Shown one piece after another: positions 8,572-18,284 of a DNA stretch of 64,000 nucleotides. The number at the start of each line of letters is the position of its first letter. The stretch's first letter is position 1. Below the pieces are notes generated by a model, which searched no databases, had not been told where the DNA came from, and was given only the letters and a program-made list of their open reading frames with translations. Source of the DNA: Cognatitamlana onchidii (GTDB lineage Bacteria > Bacteroidota > Bacteroidia > Flavobacteriales > Flavobacteriaceae); contig NZ_SRWZ01000006.1 of assembly GCF_004804355.1 (NCBI RefSeq), positions 203,383 to 267,382 of the forward strand, read 5' to 3'. A program made the translations under genes and the position numbers.

Positions 8572-9317
8572 CTAAACTTATCAGCTATAATGTCCATAAA
8601 ACGTTCTTCAAACTCCTCTTTGCCAACCCAATTATTATAATCAGGTTTTACTACTTCTTGAATAAACTTAACGGCATTTTCATGAGCTACAAATGTATTT
8701 AACTGTGATAATACACGATCGTAATCTTCGCTTTTACCCTCAAACAAATGTTTAATAAATGCTATTTTATCGTTTAAACCAATATTGAGTCCACCAACTT
8801 TTAGTTTCTCATTCAAAGATTTCTTCTCATTAGAAATGCCATTTTGGTTTTGAGTGACCGGTTCGAAGACGGGCATATTTTTAAAATCGGCTGTTAGTTC
8901 TTCGAAATCATGAGACTGCGCTTTTCCACCTATAACAGCGTCTTCAATGTTAGTTTCTAACGACGACTTAGTTGATTCATCGGGCATATGCTGAAGCATA
9001 TCCTTAATTTTAGCCATGGTTGAGGTAGTAATTTCTTGACGCCCCGAATCATCCATGTTAATGTAAATTTTATCTTCGACTTCAATATTATCACTTACTT
9101 TATTATTAAATGCTTTGCCTAGCATTCCAAAAAATGAGGAATCACTACCAATTTTAGGAAAATCATCCTCGAAATTTTCATAGGCAAACTTTAAAACTGA
9201 AATAGTCTCGTAAAGTTGCGACACTTCAGCATGCATTTTTAATACGTCCTCTTTCCCCTTAAGCTTAAGAATTCTTTGTGCTATACTAATAAGTTCTGAT
9301 TCTAACTTCTTCTTCAT
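8568..9317 (-). CDS. Conserved hypothetical protein, helical
   Basis: 249 residues, soluble, no signal peptide or membrane helix. Residues 1-50 look like a coiled coil (ELISIAQRILKLKGKEDVL and following). The middle is acidic and probably disordered. The C-terminal 70 residues hold LNDKIAFIKHLFEGKSEDYD and FIQEVVKPDYNNW. A C-terminal segment of this kind recurs in Bacteroidota proteins of unknown role. No function can be assigned. It ends in a 4 bp convergent overlap with the DUF2867 gene and is divergent from tdk. Confidence 0.75.
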   Translation of the reverse strand: MKKKLESELISIAQRILKLKGKEDVLKMHAEVSQLYETISVLKFAYENFEDDFPKIGSDSSFFGMLGKAFNNKVSDNIEVEDKIYINMDDSGRQEITTSTMAKIKDMLQHMPDESTKSSLETNIEDAVIGGKAQSHDFEELTADFKNMPVFEPVTQNQNGISNEKKSLNEKLKVGGLNIGLNDKIAFIKHLFEGKSEDYDRVLSQLNTFVAHENAVKFIQEVVKPDYNNWVGKEEFEERFMDIIADKFS

Positions 9318-9425
9318 TGTTTATAATTTTTAAATTATTGCACTTAAAGGCTTTTGTTTTTTGATAAATTTACGCCACCTTTATACGAATAAATAATTGC
9401 TTTGTTTTAGTGTTAAAATTACGAA

Positions 9426-10073
9426 ATGTTTCTTGAAAATACCGTAAATCATAAAGAACAATTTGGATGGATTGAAGTTATCTGTGGTTCCATGTTTTCG
9501 GGAAAAACTGAAGAACTTATTAGAAGACTAAAACGTGCCCAAATCGCTAGGCAAAAAGTTGAAATATTTAAACCGTCTATCGATACACGATATAATGAAG
9601 ATATGGTCGTGTCGCACGACGCTAATGAGATTAGGTCAACCCCAGTGCCAGCAGCCGCTAACATTCCTATTTTAGCAGATGGATGTGATGTGGTTGGTAT
9701 TGATGAAGCGCAGTTTTTTGACGACGAGATTGTTAGAATTTGTAATGACCTAGCCAATAAAGGTGTACGAGTTATTGTTGCTGGTTTAGATATGGATTTT
9801 AAAGGCAACCCTTTTGGCCCCATGCCTAACCTTATGGCTACCGCAGAGTATGTAACCAAAGTACACGCAGTATGCACTAGAACTGGTAATTTAGCTCAAT
9901 ATAGCTACCGAAAAAATAAAAGTGATAACATTGTTTTATTAGGCGAGGAGAGCGAATACGAGCCTTTAAGCAGAGCTGCATATTATAAAGCTATGACGCG
10001 GGATAGGGTTAGAAATATGAAGGTAAATGACCCACAAGAGGTTCATAATAAACGTAAAGACTCCAATGCCTAA
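9426..10073 (+). CDS. tdk: Thymidine kinase
   Basis: 215 residues, type II thymidine kinase. Walker A GSMFSGKT (residues 21-28), the DEAQFF Walker B/catalytic Glu region near residue 93, and the lasso domain are present. It phosphorylates thymidine to dTMP in nucleoside salvage. The zinc-ribbon cysteines expected in the lasso domain are mostly replaced: one Cys remains in HAVCTRTGN, and the later CxxC position reads SRAAYYK. The alanine racemase start overlaps its 3' end by 8 bp, so the two genes are co-translated. Confidence 0.93.
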   Translation: MFLENTVNHKEQFGWIEVICGSMFSGKTEELIRRLKRAQIARQKVEIFKPSIDTRYNEDMVVSHDANEIRSTPVPAAANIPILADGCDVVGIDEAQFFDDEIVRICNDLANKGVRVIVAGLDMDFKGNPFGPMPNLMATAEYVTKVHAVCTRTGNLAQYSYRKNKSDNIVLLGEESEYEPLSRAAYYKAMTRDRVRNMKVNDPQEVHNKRKDSNA

Positions 10074-11172
10074 AGCACTAGAAACGGTGCTTGAAATTGA
10101 TTTAAAAGCACTTCAACATAATTTTGAATACCTAAAATCAAAACTAGATACTAATATCAAGTTTTTGGCGGTAGTGAAAGCTTTTGGTTATGGCAGTGAC
10201 TCCTGTGAGATTGCCAAATTTCTTGAGCATTCTGGTGCCGATTATTTTGCAGTAGCCTATACCAATGAAGGTGTTGCTTTACGCGAAGCAGGCATTACCA
10301 AACCTATTTTGGTACTTCATCCACAAACCGTAACTTTTAAAGAACTCATAGCTTATAATTTAGAACCTGGACTATATAACTTTAAAATTTTAAACGACTT
10401 TATTGAAACCACCACTAAAGTCGGACTGCAAGCATTTCCTATTCATATTAAATTTAACACAGGGCTAAACCGCTTGGGTTTCTCACAAGGCGATGTTAGT
10501 TTAATTATAGAAAAAATTCATCAAACTTCAGCAATTTATGTTAAGTCTATCTTTTCGCATTTGGCTGCTAGTGAAGACCTTAATGAAAAGGCGTTCACAT
10601 TAAATCAGATTACCAGTTTTAAAGAAATAAGGTCATTTTTTAAAATCAATTTAGGCTATTCACCCTTGTTTCACATGTGTAATACATCGGGCATTTTAAA
10701 CTACCCTGAAGCCCATTTTGATATGGTAAGAAGTGGTATTGGGTTGTATGGTTTTGGAAATTCTGAAATAGAAAACCAGTTCCTAAAACCAATTGGAACA
10801 CTTAAAACCGTTATCTCTCAAATTCATCATATAGAACACGGCGAGTCTGTGGGCTATAACCGGGCTTTTAAAAGTAATGGAGCCATAAAAACCGCTACTT
10901 TACCCATTGGACATGCAGATGGTATTGGCAGACACTACGGCAATGGGAAAGGTTTTGTTACCATTCATGGCAAACAAGCCCCTATTATTGGTAATGTTTG
11001 TATGGATATGATTATGGTAAACATTACCGATATAACATGTAACGAAGGCGACGAGGTTATTGTCTTTGGAGAACACCCAACTGCCGAGGATGTAGCCGCC
11101 AAAGCAAACACCATCTCTTACGAGCTCATTACCTCTATATCTCAGCGTGTTAAACGACACTTCCTCAAATAG
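10066..11172 (+). CDS. alr: Alanine racemase
   Basis: 368 residues from the ATG at 10066 ([19 protein letters not shown]). This start is preferred to the in-frame one at 10027 because the extra 13 residues match nothing in the family. The PLP lysine lies in [21 protein letters not shown] and the C-terminal VGYNRAF (catalytic Tyr) and NVCMDM segments are intact. It interconverts L- and D-alanine for peptidoglycan. It overlaps tdk by 8 bp and is followed 60 bp later by mscL. Confidence 0.95.
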   Translation: MPKALETVLEIDLKALQHNFEYLKSKLDTNIKFLAVVKAFGYGSDSCEIAKFLEHSGADYFAVAYTNEGVALREAGITKPILVLHPQTVTFKELIAYNLEPGLYNFKILNDFIETTTKVGLQAFPIHIKFNTGLNRLGFSQGDVSLIIEKIHQTSAIYVKSIFSHLAASEDLNEKAFTLNQITSFKEIRSFFKINLGYSPLFHMCNTSGILNYPEAHFDMVRSGIGLYGFGNSEIENQFLKPIGTLKTVISQIHHIEHGESVGYNRAFKSNGAIKTATLPIGHADGIGRHYGNGKGFVTIHGKQAPIIGNVCMDMIMVNITDITCNEGDEVIVFGEHPTAEDVAAKANTISYELITSISQRVKRHFLK

Positions 11173-11233
11173 GTTTTAACATATGTTAAAGTTTTTCCTT
11201 ATTTTTAGAATCAGTAACTAAAAAATCACAATT

Positions 11234-11635
11234 ATGCTAAAAGAATTTAAGGAATTTGCAATGAAAGGTAACTTGGTAGACATAGCCGTTGGCTTTGTTA
11301 TGGGTGCAGCTTTTAAAGAGGTGGTAACCTCATTTACAGGGGGTATTGTCTCGCCTTTAATCGGACTAATTTTCGATGCAGATTTCAAAGATTTAAAACT
11401 AATAATTAAGGAAGGTGTAGCTAATGCCGAAGGCGTTGTTACAGGTGAAGTTTCTGTGCTTTGGGGCGCCTTTTTAACTAACGTTATTGACTTTATCATT
11501 GTAGCCTTTGTTATGTTTATGGTTGTAAAAGGGGTTAATAAAATGAAGAAAAAGGAAGAACCAGCACCAGAACCTCCAAAAGGACCAACTCAAGAAGAAC
11601 TACTTGGTGAAATTAGAGATTTATTAAAAAAATAA
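11234..11635 (+). CDS. mscL: Large-conductance mechanosensitive channel MscL
   Basis: 133 residues with the MscL layout: N-terminal amphipathic helix (LKEFKEFAMKGN), TM1 (VDIAVGFVMGAAF), a periplasmic loop, TM2 (VIDFIIVAFVMFMVVKG) and a charged C-terminal helix (QEELLGEIRDLLKK). MscL forms a pentameric inner-membrane pore that opens under tension during hypo-osmotic shock. A rho-independent terminator lies about 40 bp downstream, ending the tdk-alr-mscL transcript. Confidence 0.95.
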   Translation: MLKEFKEFAMKGNLVDIAVGFVMGAAFKEVVTSFTGGIVSPLIGLIFDADFKDLKLIIKEGVANAEGVVTGEVSVLWGAFLTNVIDFIIVAFVMFMVVKGVNKMKKKEEPAPEPPKGPTQEELLGEIRDLLKK

Positions 11636-11673
11636 CTATTTGTTAAATATACAACAAAGTGTTATTTGTTGTT

Positions 11674-11710
11674 AAAAAGCCCTTGTTTCAAGAAAATGAG
11701 GGCTTTTTTT
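11674..11710 (+). terminator. Rho-independent terminator after mscL
   Basis: Stem AAAAAGCCCT / AGGGCTTTTT around a 15-base loop, followed by a T-run. It sits 39 bp downstream of the mscL stop and before asd, and is suited to end transcription on the + strand. Confidence 0.8.
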
Positions 11711-11771
11711 AGATTTTAAAATAGAATTAATACTTAGTTTTGTCCACACAAAAATTATAAAACTTAAAAAA

Positions 11772-12761
11772 ATGAAAGTAGCTGTTGTTGGTGCCACTGG
11801 AATGGTTGGAGAAGTGATGTTGAAAGTTCTTGCCGAACGTAATTTTCCTGTGACTGAATTAATCCCAGTTGCATCTGAACGATCTGTTGGAAAAAAAATC
11901 ACTTATAAAGAACACGATTATAGCGTTGTTGGTTTAGAAACTGCTGTTTCTATGCGCCCAGATATCGCTTTATTTTCGGCTGGAGGAGAAACTTCTTTAG
12001 AGTGGGCTCCAAAATTCGCAGAAGCTGGCACAACTGTGGTTGATAATTCTTCAGCATGGAGAATGGATCCTTCTAAAAAATTAGTTGTTCCAGAAATTAA
12101 CGCAAACGAGCTTACTAAAGACGATAAAATTATAGCAAACCCAAACTGCTCAACCATTCAATTGGTTATGGCATTAGCACCACTTCATGATGCATACAAA
12201 ATGAAACGTGTTGTGGTATCTACCTACCAGTCTGTTTCTGGAACTGGCGTAAAAGCAGTAAGACAGCTTGAAAATGAAATTGCTGGTGTTGATGGCGAAA
12301 TGGCCTATCCGTATCCTATTGGTAGAAACGCATTACCTCATTGTGATGTTTTTCAAGATAATGGGTACACTAAAGAAGAAATGAAACTGGCAAAAGAGCC
12401 ACAAAAGATATTAAACGACAGAACTTTTTCTGTATCGGCTACAGCAGTTAGGATTCCAACTGCTGGGGGACACTCAGAATCTGTTAACGTAGAATTTGAA
12501 AACGACTTTGATTTAGCTGATGTTAGAAAACTTCTAAGCCAAACACCTGGTGTGGTAGTTCAAGACAACACAGATACCAACACCTACCCAATGCCAATCT
12601 ATGCGCATGACAAAGATGAGGTTTTTGTGGGTAGAATTAGAAGAGATGAAACACAACCAAACACACTGAATATGTGGATAGTTGCCGATAACCTTAGAAA
12701 AGGCGCTGCAACAAACACCATTCAAATTGCAGAATACTTAATTGAAAATGAATTAGTGTAG
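11772..12761 (+). CDS. asd: Aspartate-semialdehyde dehydrogenase
   Basis: 329 residues. The N-terminal Rossmann motif is GATGMVGEVML (residues 7-17), the catalytic cysteine is in ANPNCSTIQL near residue 130, and RIPTAGGHSESVNVEFE carries the substrate-binding and acid/base region (His). The enzyme reduces aspartyl phosphate to aspartate semialdehyde, the branch point to lysine, diaminopimelate, methionine and threonine. It stands alone between two terminators. Confidence 0.95.
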   Translation: MKVAVVGATGMVGEVMLKVLAERNFPVTELIPVASERSVGKKITYKEHDYSVVGLETAVSMRPDIALFSAGGETSLEWAPKFAEAGTTVVDNSSAWRMDPSKKLVVPEINANELTKDDKIIANPNCSTIQLVMALAPLHDAYKMKRVVVSTYQSVSGTGVKAVRQLENEIAGVDGEMAYPYPIGRNALPHCDVFQDNGYTKEEMKLAKEPQKILNDRTFSVSATAVRIPTAGGHSESVNVEFENDFDLADVRKLLSQTPGVVVQDNTDTNTYPMPIYAHDKDEVFVGRIRRDETQPNTLNMWIVADNLRKGAATNTIQIAEYLIENELV

Positions 12762-12787
12762 ATTTTTCAATCTTAGATTATATGATT

Positions 12788-12817
12788 AAACTCCTGTATT
12801 TTACAGGAGTTTTTTTG
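12788..12817 (+). terminator. Rho-independent terminator after asd
   Basis: Perfect stem ACTCCTGTA / TACAGGAGT with a 3-base loop and a run of T, 27 bp downstream of the asd stop. Confidence 0.85.
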
Positions 12818-12868
12818 TTTATTTTTGTTCGATTTCATTATCCATCAATCATTAATAAAATAATAAAA

Positions 12869-12937
12869 ATGTCTTTCATCCTTATAATTATATTTGGGTG
12901 TAAAACGATATGCAAAACATTTAGAAAACTCGTATGA
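12869..12937 (+). CDS. 22-codon leader ORF resembling a lipoprotein signal peptide, out of frame with the peptidase
   Basis: ATG at 12869 opens a frame reading MSFILIIIFGCKTICKT and stopping at TGA 12935-12937, which overlaps the peptidase start as ATGA. The hydrophobic stretch followed by IFGC looks like a lipobox. It may be the detached signal peptide of a once-secreted peptidase after a frameshift, a coupled leader peptide, or chance. The peptidase frame itself is closed upstream by TAG at 12922. Confidence 0.35.
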   Translation: MSFILIIIFGCKTICKTFRKLV

Positions 12938-15006
12938 ATTACCCAACCAATAAAACCGTTGATACCGTAGACACGTATTTTGGTATTAACGTGAAAGACC
13001 CTTACAGATGGCTTGAAGATGACAGAAGTAAAGAAACTAAGGCTTGGGTAGAGGTACAAAACAAAGCGACTAATGCGTATTTAGACAAAATTCCTTTTAG
13101 AACAGCACTAAAACAACAACTTACAGAATTATGGGACTACGAAAAAATTGGCGCGCCTTTTAAAGAAGGTAACTATACGTATTTCGCAAAAAATGATGGT
13201 CTACAAAATCAGAGCGTATACTATCGCAGGCATTTGGATAATACAGAAGAAGTGTTTCTTGACCCTAATACCTTTTCAGAAGATGGAACAATTTCCTTAG
13301 GAACTATGAAATTTTCTAAAAATGGTAAGATCTTAGCTTATTCCATATCTGAAGGAGGAAGTGATTGGAGAAAAATTTTAGTTATGAATGCCGAGACTAA
13401 AGAAATTATCGAGGACACCATCATAGACGCCAAATTTGGGACGATTTCATGGTACAAAAACGAAGGGTTTTATTACTCGAGCTATGATAAACCCAAAGGA
13501 AGCGAGCTTTCGGCTAAAACAGATCAGCATAAAGTATATTATCACAAGCTTGGCACGCCTCAAAGCGAAGATCAGTTAATATACGGAGAAGCCCCCGAAG
13601 AAAAGTATCGATACGTAACTGCAATCGTTTCTGAAGATGATAGATATCTTGTGTTGATGCCTAAAATTTCTACTTCTGGAAATAAGTTGTTAATAAAAGA
13701 CCTAAGTCAAAAAACTAGTTCATTCATTTCTATATTGAGCCACACGGAAAGTGACACCTACCTGCTTGACAATGAAAAAAGTAAATTATATTTAGTAACA
13801 AACCTTAATACTCCAAATAAAAAAGTGGTTTCTGTTGATGCTTCAAATCCAACACCAGAAAATTGGATAGATGTCATTCCAGAAACAAAACATGTTTTAA
13901 CAGCTTCAACAGGGGGTGGTTATATTTATGCCCATTACATGATTGATGCCATTTCAAAAGTTAAACAATATAATTTTGATGGATCACTGGTAAGAGATAT
14001 AGCCCTGCCAGGCTTAGGTACGGCGAGTGGATTCGGTACCAAAAAAGAAGAAAAAACAGACTACTTTTATTTCACTAATTACAACACGCCATACAGTATT
14101 TTTAAATATAATGCGGATTCTGGTGACACTGACTTATTTTGGAAACCCGAAATAAACTTTAACAGCAATGATTTTGAAAGTAACCAAGTATTCTACACGT
14201 CAAAAGACGGTACTAAAGTCCCCATGATAATTACTCATAAAAAAGGTCTAAAACTTAACGGTAAAAACCCCACTATACTATATGGATATGGCGGTTTTAA
14301 TATTAGTTTAACTCCAACTTTTAGCCTTACTAATGCCGTATGGATAAAGCAAGGCGGTATTCTTGCCATCCCTAACCTAAGAGGTGGCGGTGAATATGGC
14401 AAAGATTGGCATAAAGCGGGAACCAAAATGCAAAAGCAAAATGTATTTGATGATTTTATAGCTGCAGCTGAGTATTTGATTGATAACAACTATACGTCCT
14501 CTGATTATTTAGCCCTAAGAGGAGGTTCTAATGGCGGCTTACTGGTTGGAGCGGTTATGACACAGCGTCCAAGTTTAGCCAAGGTTGCCCTACCTGCGGT
14601 TGGTGTATTGGATATGTTAAGGTATCACACCTTTACGTCGGGTGCCGGTTGGGCCTATGACTATGGAACTGCTGAGGACAGTAAAGAGATGTTCGAATAC
14701 CTTAAAGGATATTCTCCCGTTCATAACGTAAAATCTGGCGTGGCATATCCTGCCACCCTAATTACCACAGGCGACCATGATGATCGTGTGGTACCGGCAC
14801 ACAGTTTTAAATTTGCAGCCGAATTACAAAGTAAGCAAACTGGAAATAACCCAGTATTAATTCGCATAGAAACCGATGCTGGCCATGGAGCTGGAACCCC
14901 TGTAAGTAAAACTATTGAGCAATATGCAGATATTTTTGGTTTTACACTTTACAACATGGGATATAAGGTTTTACCCAGTACAATGGAAGAAAAAATAAAA
15001 GAATAA
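12934..15006 (+). CDS. Prolyl oligopeptidase family serine peptidase (S9A)
   Basis: 690 residues. The N-terminal YFGINVKDPYRWLEDDRS segment starts the prolyl oligopeptidase fold, the middle is a seven-bladed propeller and the C-terminal third is the alpha/beta hydrolase. The catalytic triad is visible: Ser in RGGSNGGLL (near residue 532), Asp in TTGDHDDRV and His in DAGHGAGT. It cleaves short proline-containing peptides after Pro. Relatives in Bacteroidota commonly have a lipoprotein signal, which is absent in this frame but present out of frame just upstream. As annotated the enzyme would be cytoplasmic. Confidence 0.93.
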   Translation: MNYPTNKTVDTVDTYFGINVKDPYRWLEDDRSKETKAWVEVQNKATNAYLDKIPFRTALKQQLTELWDYEKIGAPFKEGNYTYFAKNDGLQNQSVYYRRHLDNTEEVFLDPNTFSEDGTISLGTMKFSKNGKILAYSISEGGSDWRKILVMNAETKEIIEDTIIDAKFGTISWYKNEGFYYSSYDKPKGSELSAKTDQHKVYYHKLGTPQSEDQLIYGEAPEEKYRYVTAIVSEDDRYLVLMPKISTSGNKLLIKDLSQKTSSFISILSHTESDTYLLDNEKSKLYLVTNLNTPNKKVVSVDASNPTPENWIDVIPETKHVLTASTGGGYIYAHYMIDAISKVKQYNFDGSLVRDIALPGLGTASGFGTKKEEKTDYFYFTNYNTPYSIFKYNADSGDTDLFWKPEINFNSNDFESNQVFYTSKDGTKVPMIITHKKGLKLNGKNPTILYGYGGFNISLTPTFSLTNAVWIKQGGILAIPNLRGGGEYGKDWHKAGTKMQKQNVFDDFIAAAEYLIDNNYTSSDYLALRGGSNGGLLVGAVMTQRPSLAKVALPAVGVLDMLRYHTFTSGAGWAYDYGTAEDSKEMFEYLKGYSPVHNVKSGVAYPATLITTGDHDDRVVPAHSFKFAAELQSKQTGNNPVLIRIETDAGHGAGTPVSKTIEQYADIFGFTLYNMGYKVLPSTMEEKIKE

Positions 15007-15082
15007 TTTACCAGCAGAAAGGCACTAAAAAAACAAGCACTTAATTAAGTAACCTGTTATTTTATGCTATTTTTGCGATGCT

Positions 15083-15994
15083 ATGCTTAACGTAAAACAA
15101 CTTACTTTTTCGTACCAAGAAACGCCCATTTTAAAGCATATTTCCTTTACAGCCGAGAAAGGTGATAACCTTGCTATTATTGGAGAAAGTGGCTCGGGAA
15201 AAAGCACCTTGCTTAAATTACTTTATGGTGAATACGACTTAGATGAAGGCGAAATTAATTGGAATGGCAACCCTATTTTAGGTCCAAAATACAATCTTGT
15301 TGTAGGCTACGATTTTATGAAATATGTAGCTCAGGAGTTTGATTTAATGCCCCCGCTTTCCGTAGAAGAAAACATTGGGAAATTTCTTTCTAATTTTTAT
15401 CCTGAAGAAAAAATACGTCGGACTGCTGAACTAATTGAAGTTGTAGAGCTTACGGCTTTTGCAAAAAACAAAGTAAAAACACTTAGTGGCGGACAAAAAC
15501 AGCGTGTTGCACTTGCAAGAGCCTTGGCTAGAGAGCCTGAAATCATTTTATTGGACGAACCCTTTAGTCATATTGATAATTTCAAGAAGCAAAGCTTAAG
15601 ACGTAGCGTTTTTAAATACCTTAAAGAAAAAAACATCACCTGTATTGTGGCCACGCATGATAAGAACGATGTTTTAGGCTTTGCCAATAAAATGATCGTT
15701 CTCGATAAGCATCAAATTGTAGCTAATGAGGTTCCAGAAATATTATATAAATACCCTAAAACACCTTTAGTAGCCTCTTTTTTTGGAGAGTATAATATTA
15801 TTGATAATCAATTGGTTTATGCGCATCAGTTAAAAATCACGCAAAACTCTAAACTAAAAGCTGTGGTAACCCAATCCTATTTTAAAGGGAATTATATCTT
15901 AATTGAAGCTCGTTATAATCAAACCAAGGTCTTTATTAATCACCATGAGTGTATCAAAAAAGATACGTCCATTTTTATTGAAATTATTAAATAA
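15083..15994 (+). CDS. ABC transporter ATP-binding protein
   Basis: 303 residues. Walker A GESGSGKST (near residue 37), signature LSGGQKQRVALARALA, Walker B IILLDEPF and the switch His in ATHDKND are all intact. About 75 extra residues after the ATPase core hold a small domain (VVTQSYFKGNYILIEARY) similar in place to the TOBE-like tail of importer ATPases. No permease or binding protein lies beside it, so its partner is unknown. A TATTTTTG at 15068 could be its -7 promoter element. It converges with the MMPL exporter. Confidence 0.88.
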   Translation: MLNVKQLTFSYQETPILKHISFTAEKGDNLAIIGESGSGKSTLLKLLYGEYDLDEGEINWNGNPILGPKYNLVVGYDFMKYVAQEFDLMPPLSVEENIGKFLSNFYPEEKIRRTAELIEVVELTAFAKNKVKTLSGGQKQRVALARALAREPEIILLDEPFSHIDNFKKQSLRRSVFKYLKEKNITCIVATHDKNDVLGFANKMIVLDKHQIVANEVPEILYKYPKTPLVASFFGEYNIIDNQLVYAHQLKITQNSKLKAVVTQSYFKGNYILIEARYNQTKVFINHHECIKKDTSIFIEIIK

Positions 15995-15999
15995 TAGAT

Positions 16000-18252
16000 T
16001 TAGCTGTCAAATTTTTTTAATAAGGCAGGCAGATAAAATATGTCTGTAATTAAAGCCGCACTTACTGTTACGGCGCAGAGGAGTCCAAAGTCTTTTACAG
16101 AAGGCACAGCGCTGGAGCTTATAATTAAAAAACCCGCTACTAGAGCAATTGTTGTTGAAAACAAAGCGCTCCCAGTATAGGTCATGGCGCTATTTATGCG
16201 TTTCTCCGACGTACCTTTAATACCTTTTACACGCTTGTATTTATATACCAAATGAATGGTGTCATCCATGGCAATTCCTAACATAATTGGTGTAATCATA
16301 GCCGTAGTTACCCCAAGAGGAATATCAAATAAACTCATGAAAATTGCCAAAATAACTAAAGGCAATACGTTGGGAATTAGCACTAAAACAGTAGTTTTAA
16401 AATCCTTGATAAAAACTAACAAACATAAAAAACCAATGAGAAAAGCCCAAAAGAAAGATTTAAACTGTGTCTCTAAAATAAAATTATTTAATTGGGCAAA
16501 TACGACCGCAAAACCGTTAATTTTTAGCGTATAATCTTTTTCTGCAAATACACTATTAAAATCATTTTTAATGTCGAACAACATCTGTTCTAATTGCGAT
16601 GTTTTCATCTCTTTAAAACTTACTGTTATTCCCGCAGAGCTACAGTCTTCAGAAAACACTTTAAAAAATCCGTTTTCAGAATTGTGAATAGAAGCAAAAG
16701 TCTTTTTAATGTCAACTTCAGAAACAGATGGCTGTACCAAAAGCGGGGTGCGTGCCTCTAAAAATGACTTTATATCAACTATAGATACTATATTTCCTAT
16801 TAATGGATTACTTTGTAATTTCTTTTGAAATGCTCCTAAAAGTATCAAAGCTTCCTTGTTGAACATTTTTTTTCCTGAAGGTGCAGAAATATCGAGTTGT
16901 AGTCTCGAACTTGAGTTGAGTTTGCTCTCCACATATCGCAAATCTTGTTTTGCCCTCCCTTCCGCCAGAAGATCTAACGAATCCGTATCAATGTTTACTT
17001 GAAAGACCGTATAAACACCATACAACAACAGGGCTGAAAACCCCATAATTATAACATTTTTATATTTTGATGTAACGGCATTTGTCCAGTTGATTAATTG
17101 TGTTTGACTGAAAACATTAAAGTTTAAAGGTGGTTTGGCAGACTCAAAACTTGAGGTCATAAAACTAAACCCAATTATAATTATCAGGTATACTAAAAAG
17201 AAACTTAGTAATAAGCCAATACACGTAAACACACCCATATTTTTAAATGCCGGTAATGGCGATAAATACAACGCAAAATACCCTACAAACGTGGTAAGCG
17301 TCGTGTAAAAACACGGTGTTAAGCTTTTCCTTACTACCAAAGTGATGAGTTTTATTTGACTAATATTATGCTGCTTTAGCCCTTCTTTATGGTAAATATT
17401 TATAATGTGTACGGCATCACTAACACTGTAAACCAACAAAATAGTAGGAATAAGCATAGATATCATGTTCAATGCAAAACCTAAAGACGTTATTATGCCA
17501 AAAAGGAGTGTAAGCGGCACTGCAACCGCTAATAAAGACACCAACAAATACCGCCTACTCGGTAATAAGAACAGAAGCATTATGGTAATAACCAAAACCG
17601 TTAAAACACCAAACATCATACTCTCTTTATATATTCCTAAGCTGTATGCTTCATTTAAAACGGGAGGACCCGTTAAATAATAATTAGAATATTCCTTTTC
17701 AATTAAACGCTTTATTTCATTCACTATAATCTCTCTATTTCCCTCAATTAACGGTGTTGGAGCCAACTGAATGTAGAAAAACTGATGTTTGAAATCTGCA
17801 GTTACTAACTGGTTTGTAACACCGTCTAATTTCGAATACAGGTTTTTGAGTCCCTTTTTACTTCTTTGAGGATTATATAATTCGTCAAAAACAATATGGC
17901 CATTAGTGTATATGGGATATTTAGCTTTGGCTAAACTAAACGATGTCTCAACATATGGTAAGGCATCTACGGCTTCATGAAGGTTTAACAAACGCTGTTT
18001 CTCCTTAGCGCCAACAGCATCTTCAACTGGAAACATGGCAATAAATATCTCATCAGACCCAAATGCTTCTTGAAAATCTATATACGCCTTATAACTGGGA
18101 TCATCTTCCAAAAACCAAATGGACAAAGAATTGTCTACGCTAAGTTTTGAAAGGGTTTGAAAACTGGAAACAATAACAAGAAGTGTTAGTACAACCACAA
18201 TGGTAACTCTCGTTTTTATAACCCGTGCTATTATGTGTTCTAGTTGTTTCAA
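16000..18252 (-). CDS. MMPL/RND family transporter
   Basis: 750 residues with the RND layout in two halves: one N-terminal helix, a large periplasmic domain, five to six helices, then the same again. The first helix is VTIVVVLTLLVIVSSF, and the second half has GIAMDDTIHLVYKYKR, the conserved helix-4 motif of the MMPL/hydrophobe exporter family (SSD-like). Such proteins move lipids or hydrophobic compounds by proton motive force; the cargo is not shown. No membrane-fusion protein is adjacent. It begins 33 bp after the GreA-like gene on the same strand, so it may be the last gene of that operon. Confidence 0.88.
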   Translation of the reverse strand: MKQLEHIIARVIKTRVTIVVVLTLLVIVSSFQTLSKLSVDNSLSIWFLEDDPSYKAYIDFQEAFGSDEIFIAMFPVEDAVGAKEKQRLLNLHEAVDALPYVETSFSLAKAKYPIYTNGHIVFDELYNPQRSKKGLKNLYSKLDGVTNQLVTADFKHQFFYIQLAPTPLIEGNREIIVNEIKRLIEKEYSNYYLTGPPVLNEAYSLGIYKESMMFGVLTVLVITIMLLFLLPSRRYLLVSLLAVAVPLTLLFGIITSLGFALNMISMLIPTILLVYSVSDAVHIINIYHKEGLKQHNISQIKLITLVVRKSLTPCFYTTLTTFVGYFALYLSPLPAFKNMGVFTCIGLLLSFFLVYLIIIIGFSFMTSSFESAKPPLNFNVFSQTQLINWTNAVTSKYKNVIIMGFSALLLYGVYTVFQVNIDTDSLDLLAEGRAKQDLRYVESKLNSSSRLQLDISAPSGKKMFNKEALILLGAFQKKLQSNPLIGNIVSIVDIKSFLEARTPLLVQPSVSEVDIKKTFASIHNSENGFFKVFSEDCSSAGITVSFKEMKTSQLEQMLFDIKNDFNSVFAEKDYTLKINGFAVVFAQLNNFILETQFKSFFWAFLIGFLCLLVFIKDFKTTVLVLIPNVLPLVILAIFMSLFDIPLGVTTAMITPIMLGIAMDDTIHLVYKYKRVKGIKGTSEKRINSAMTYTGSALFSTTIALVAGFLIISSSAVPSVKDFGLLCAVTVSAALITDIFYLPALLKKFDS

Positions 18253-18284
18253 AATGACATCTCAATAAAAATGTGAATTGATAT

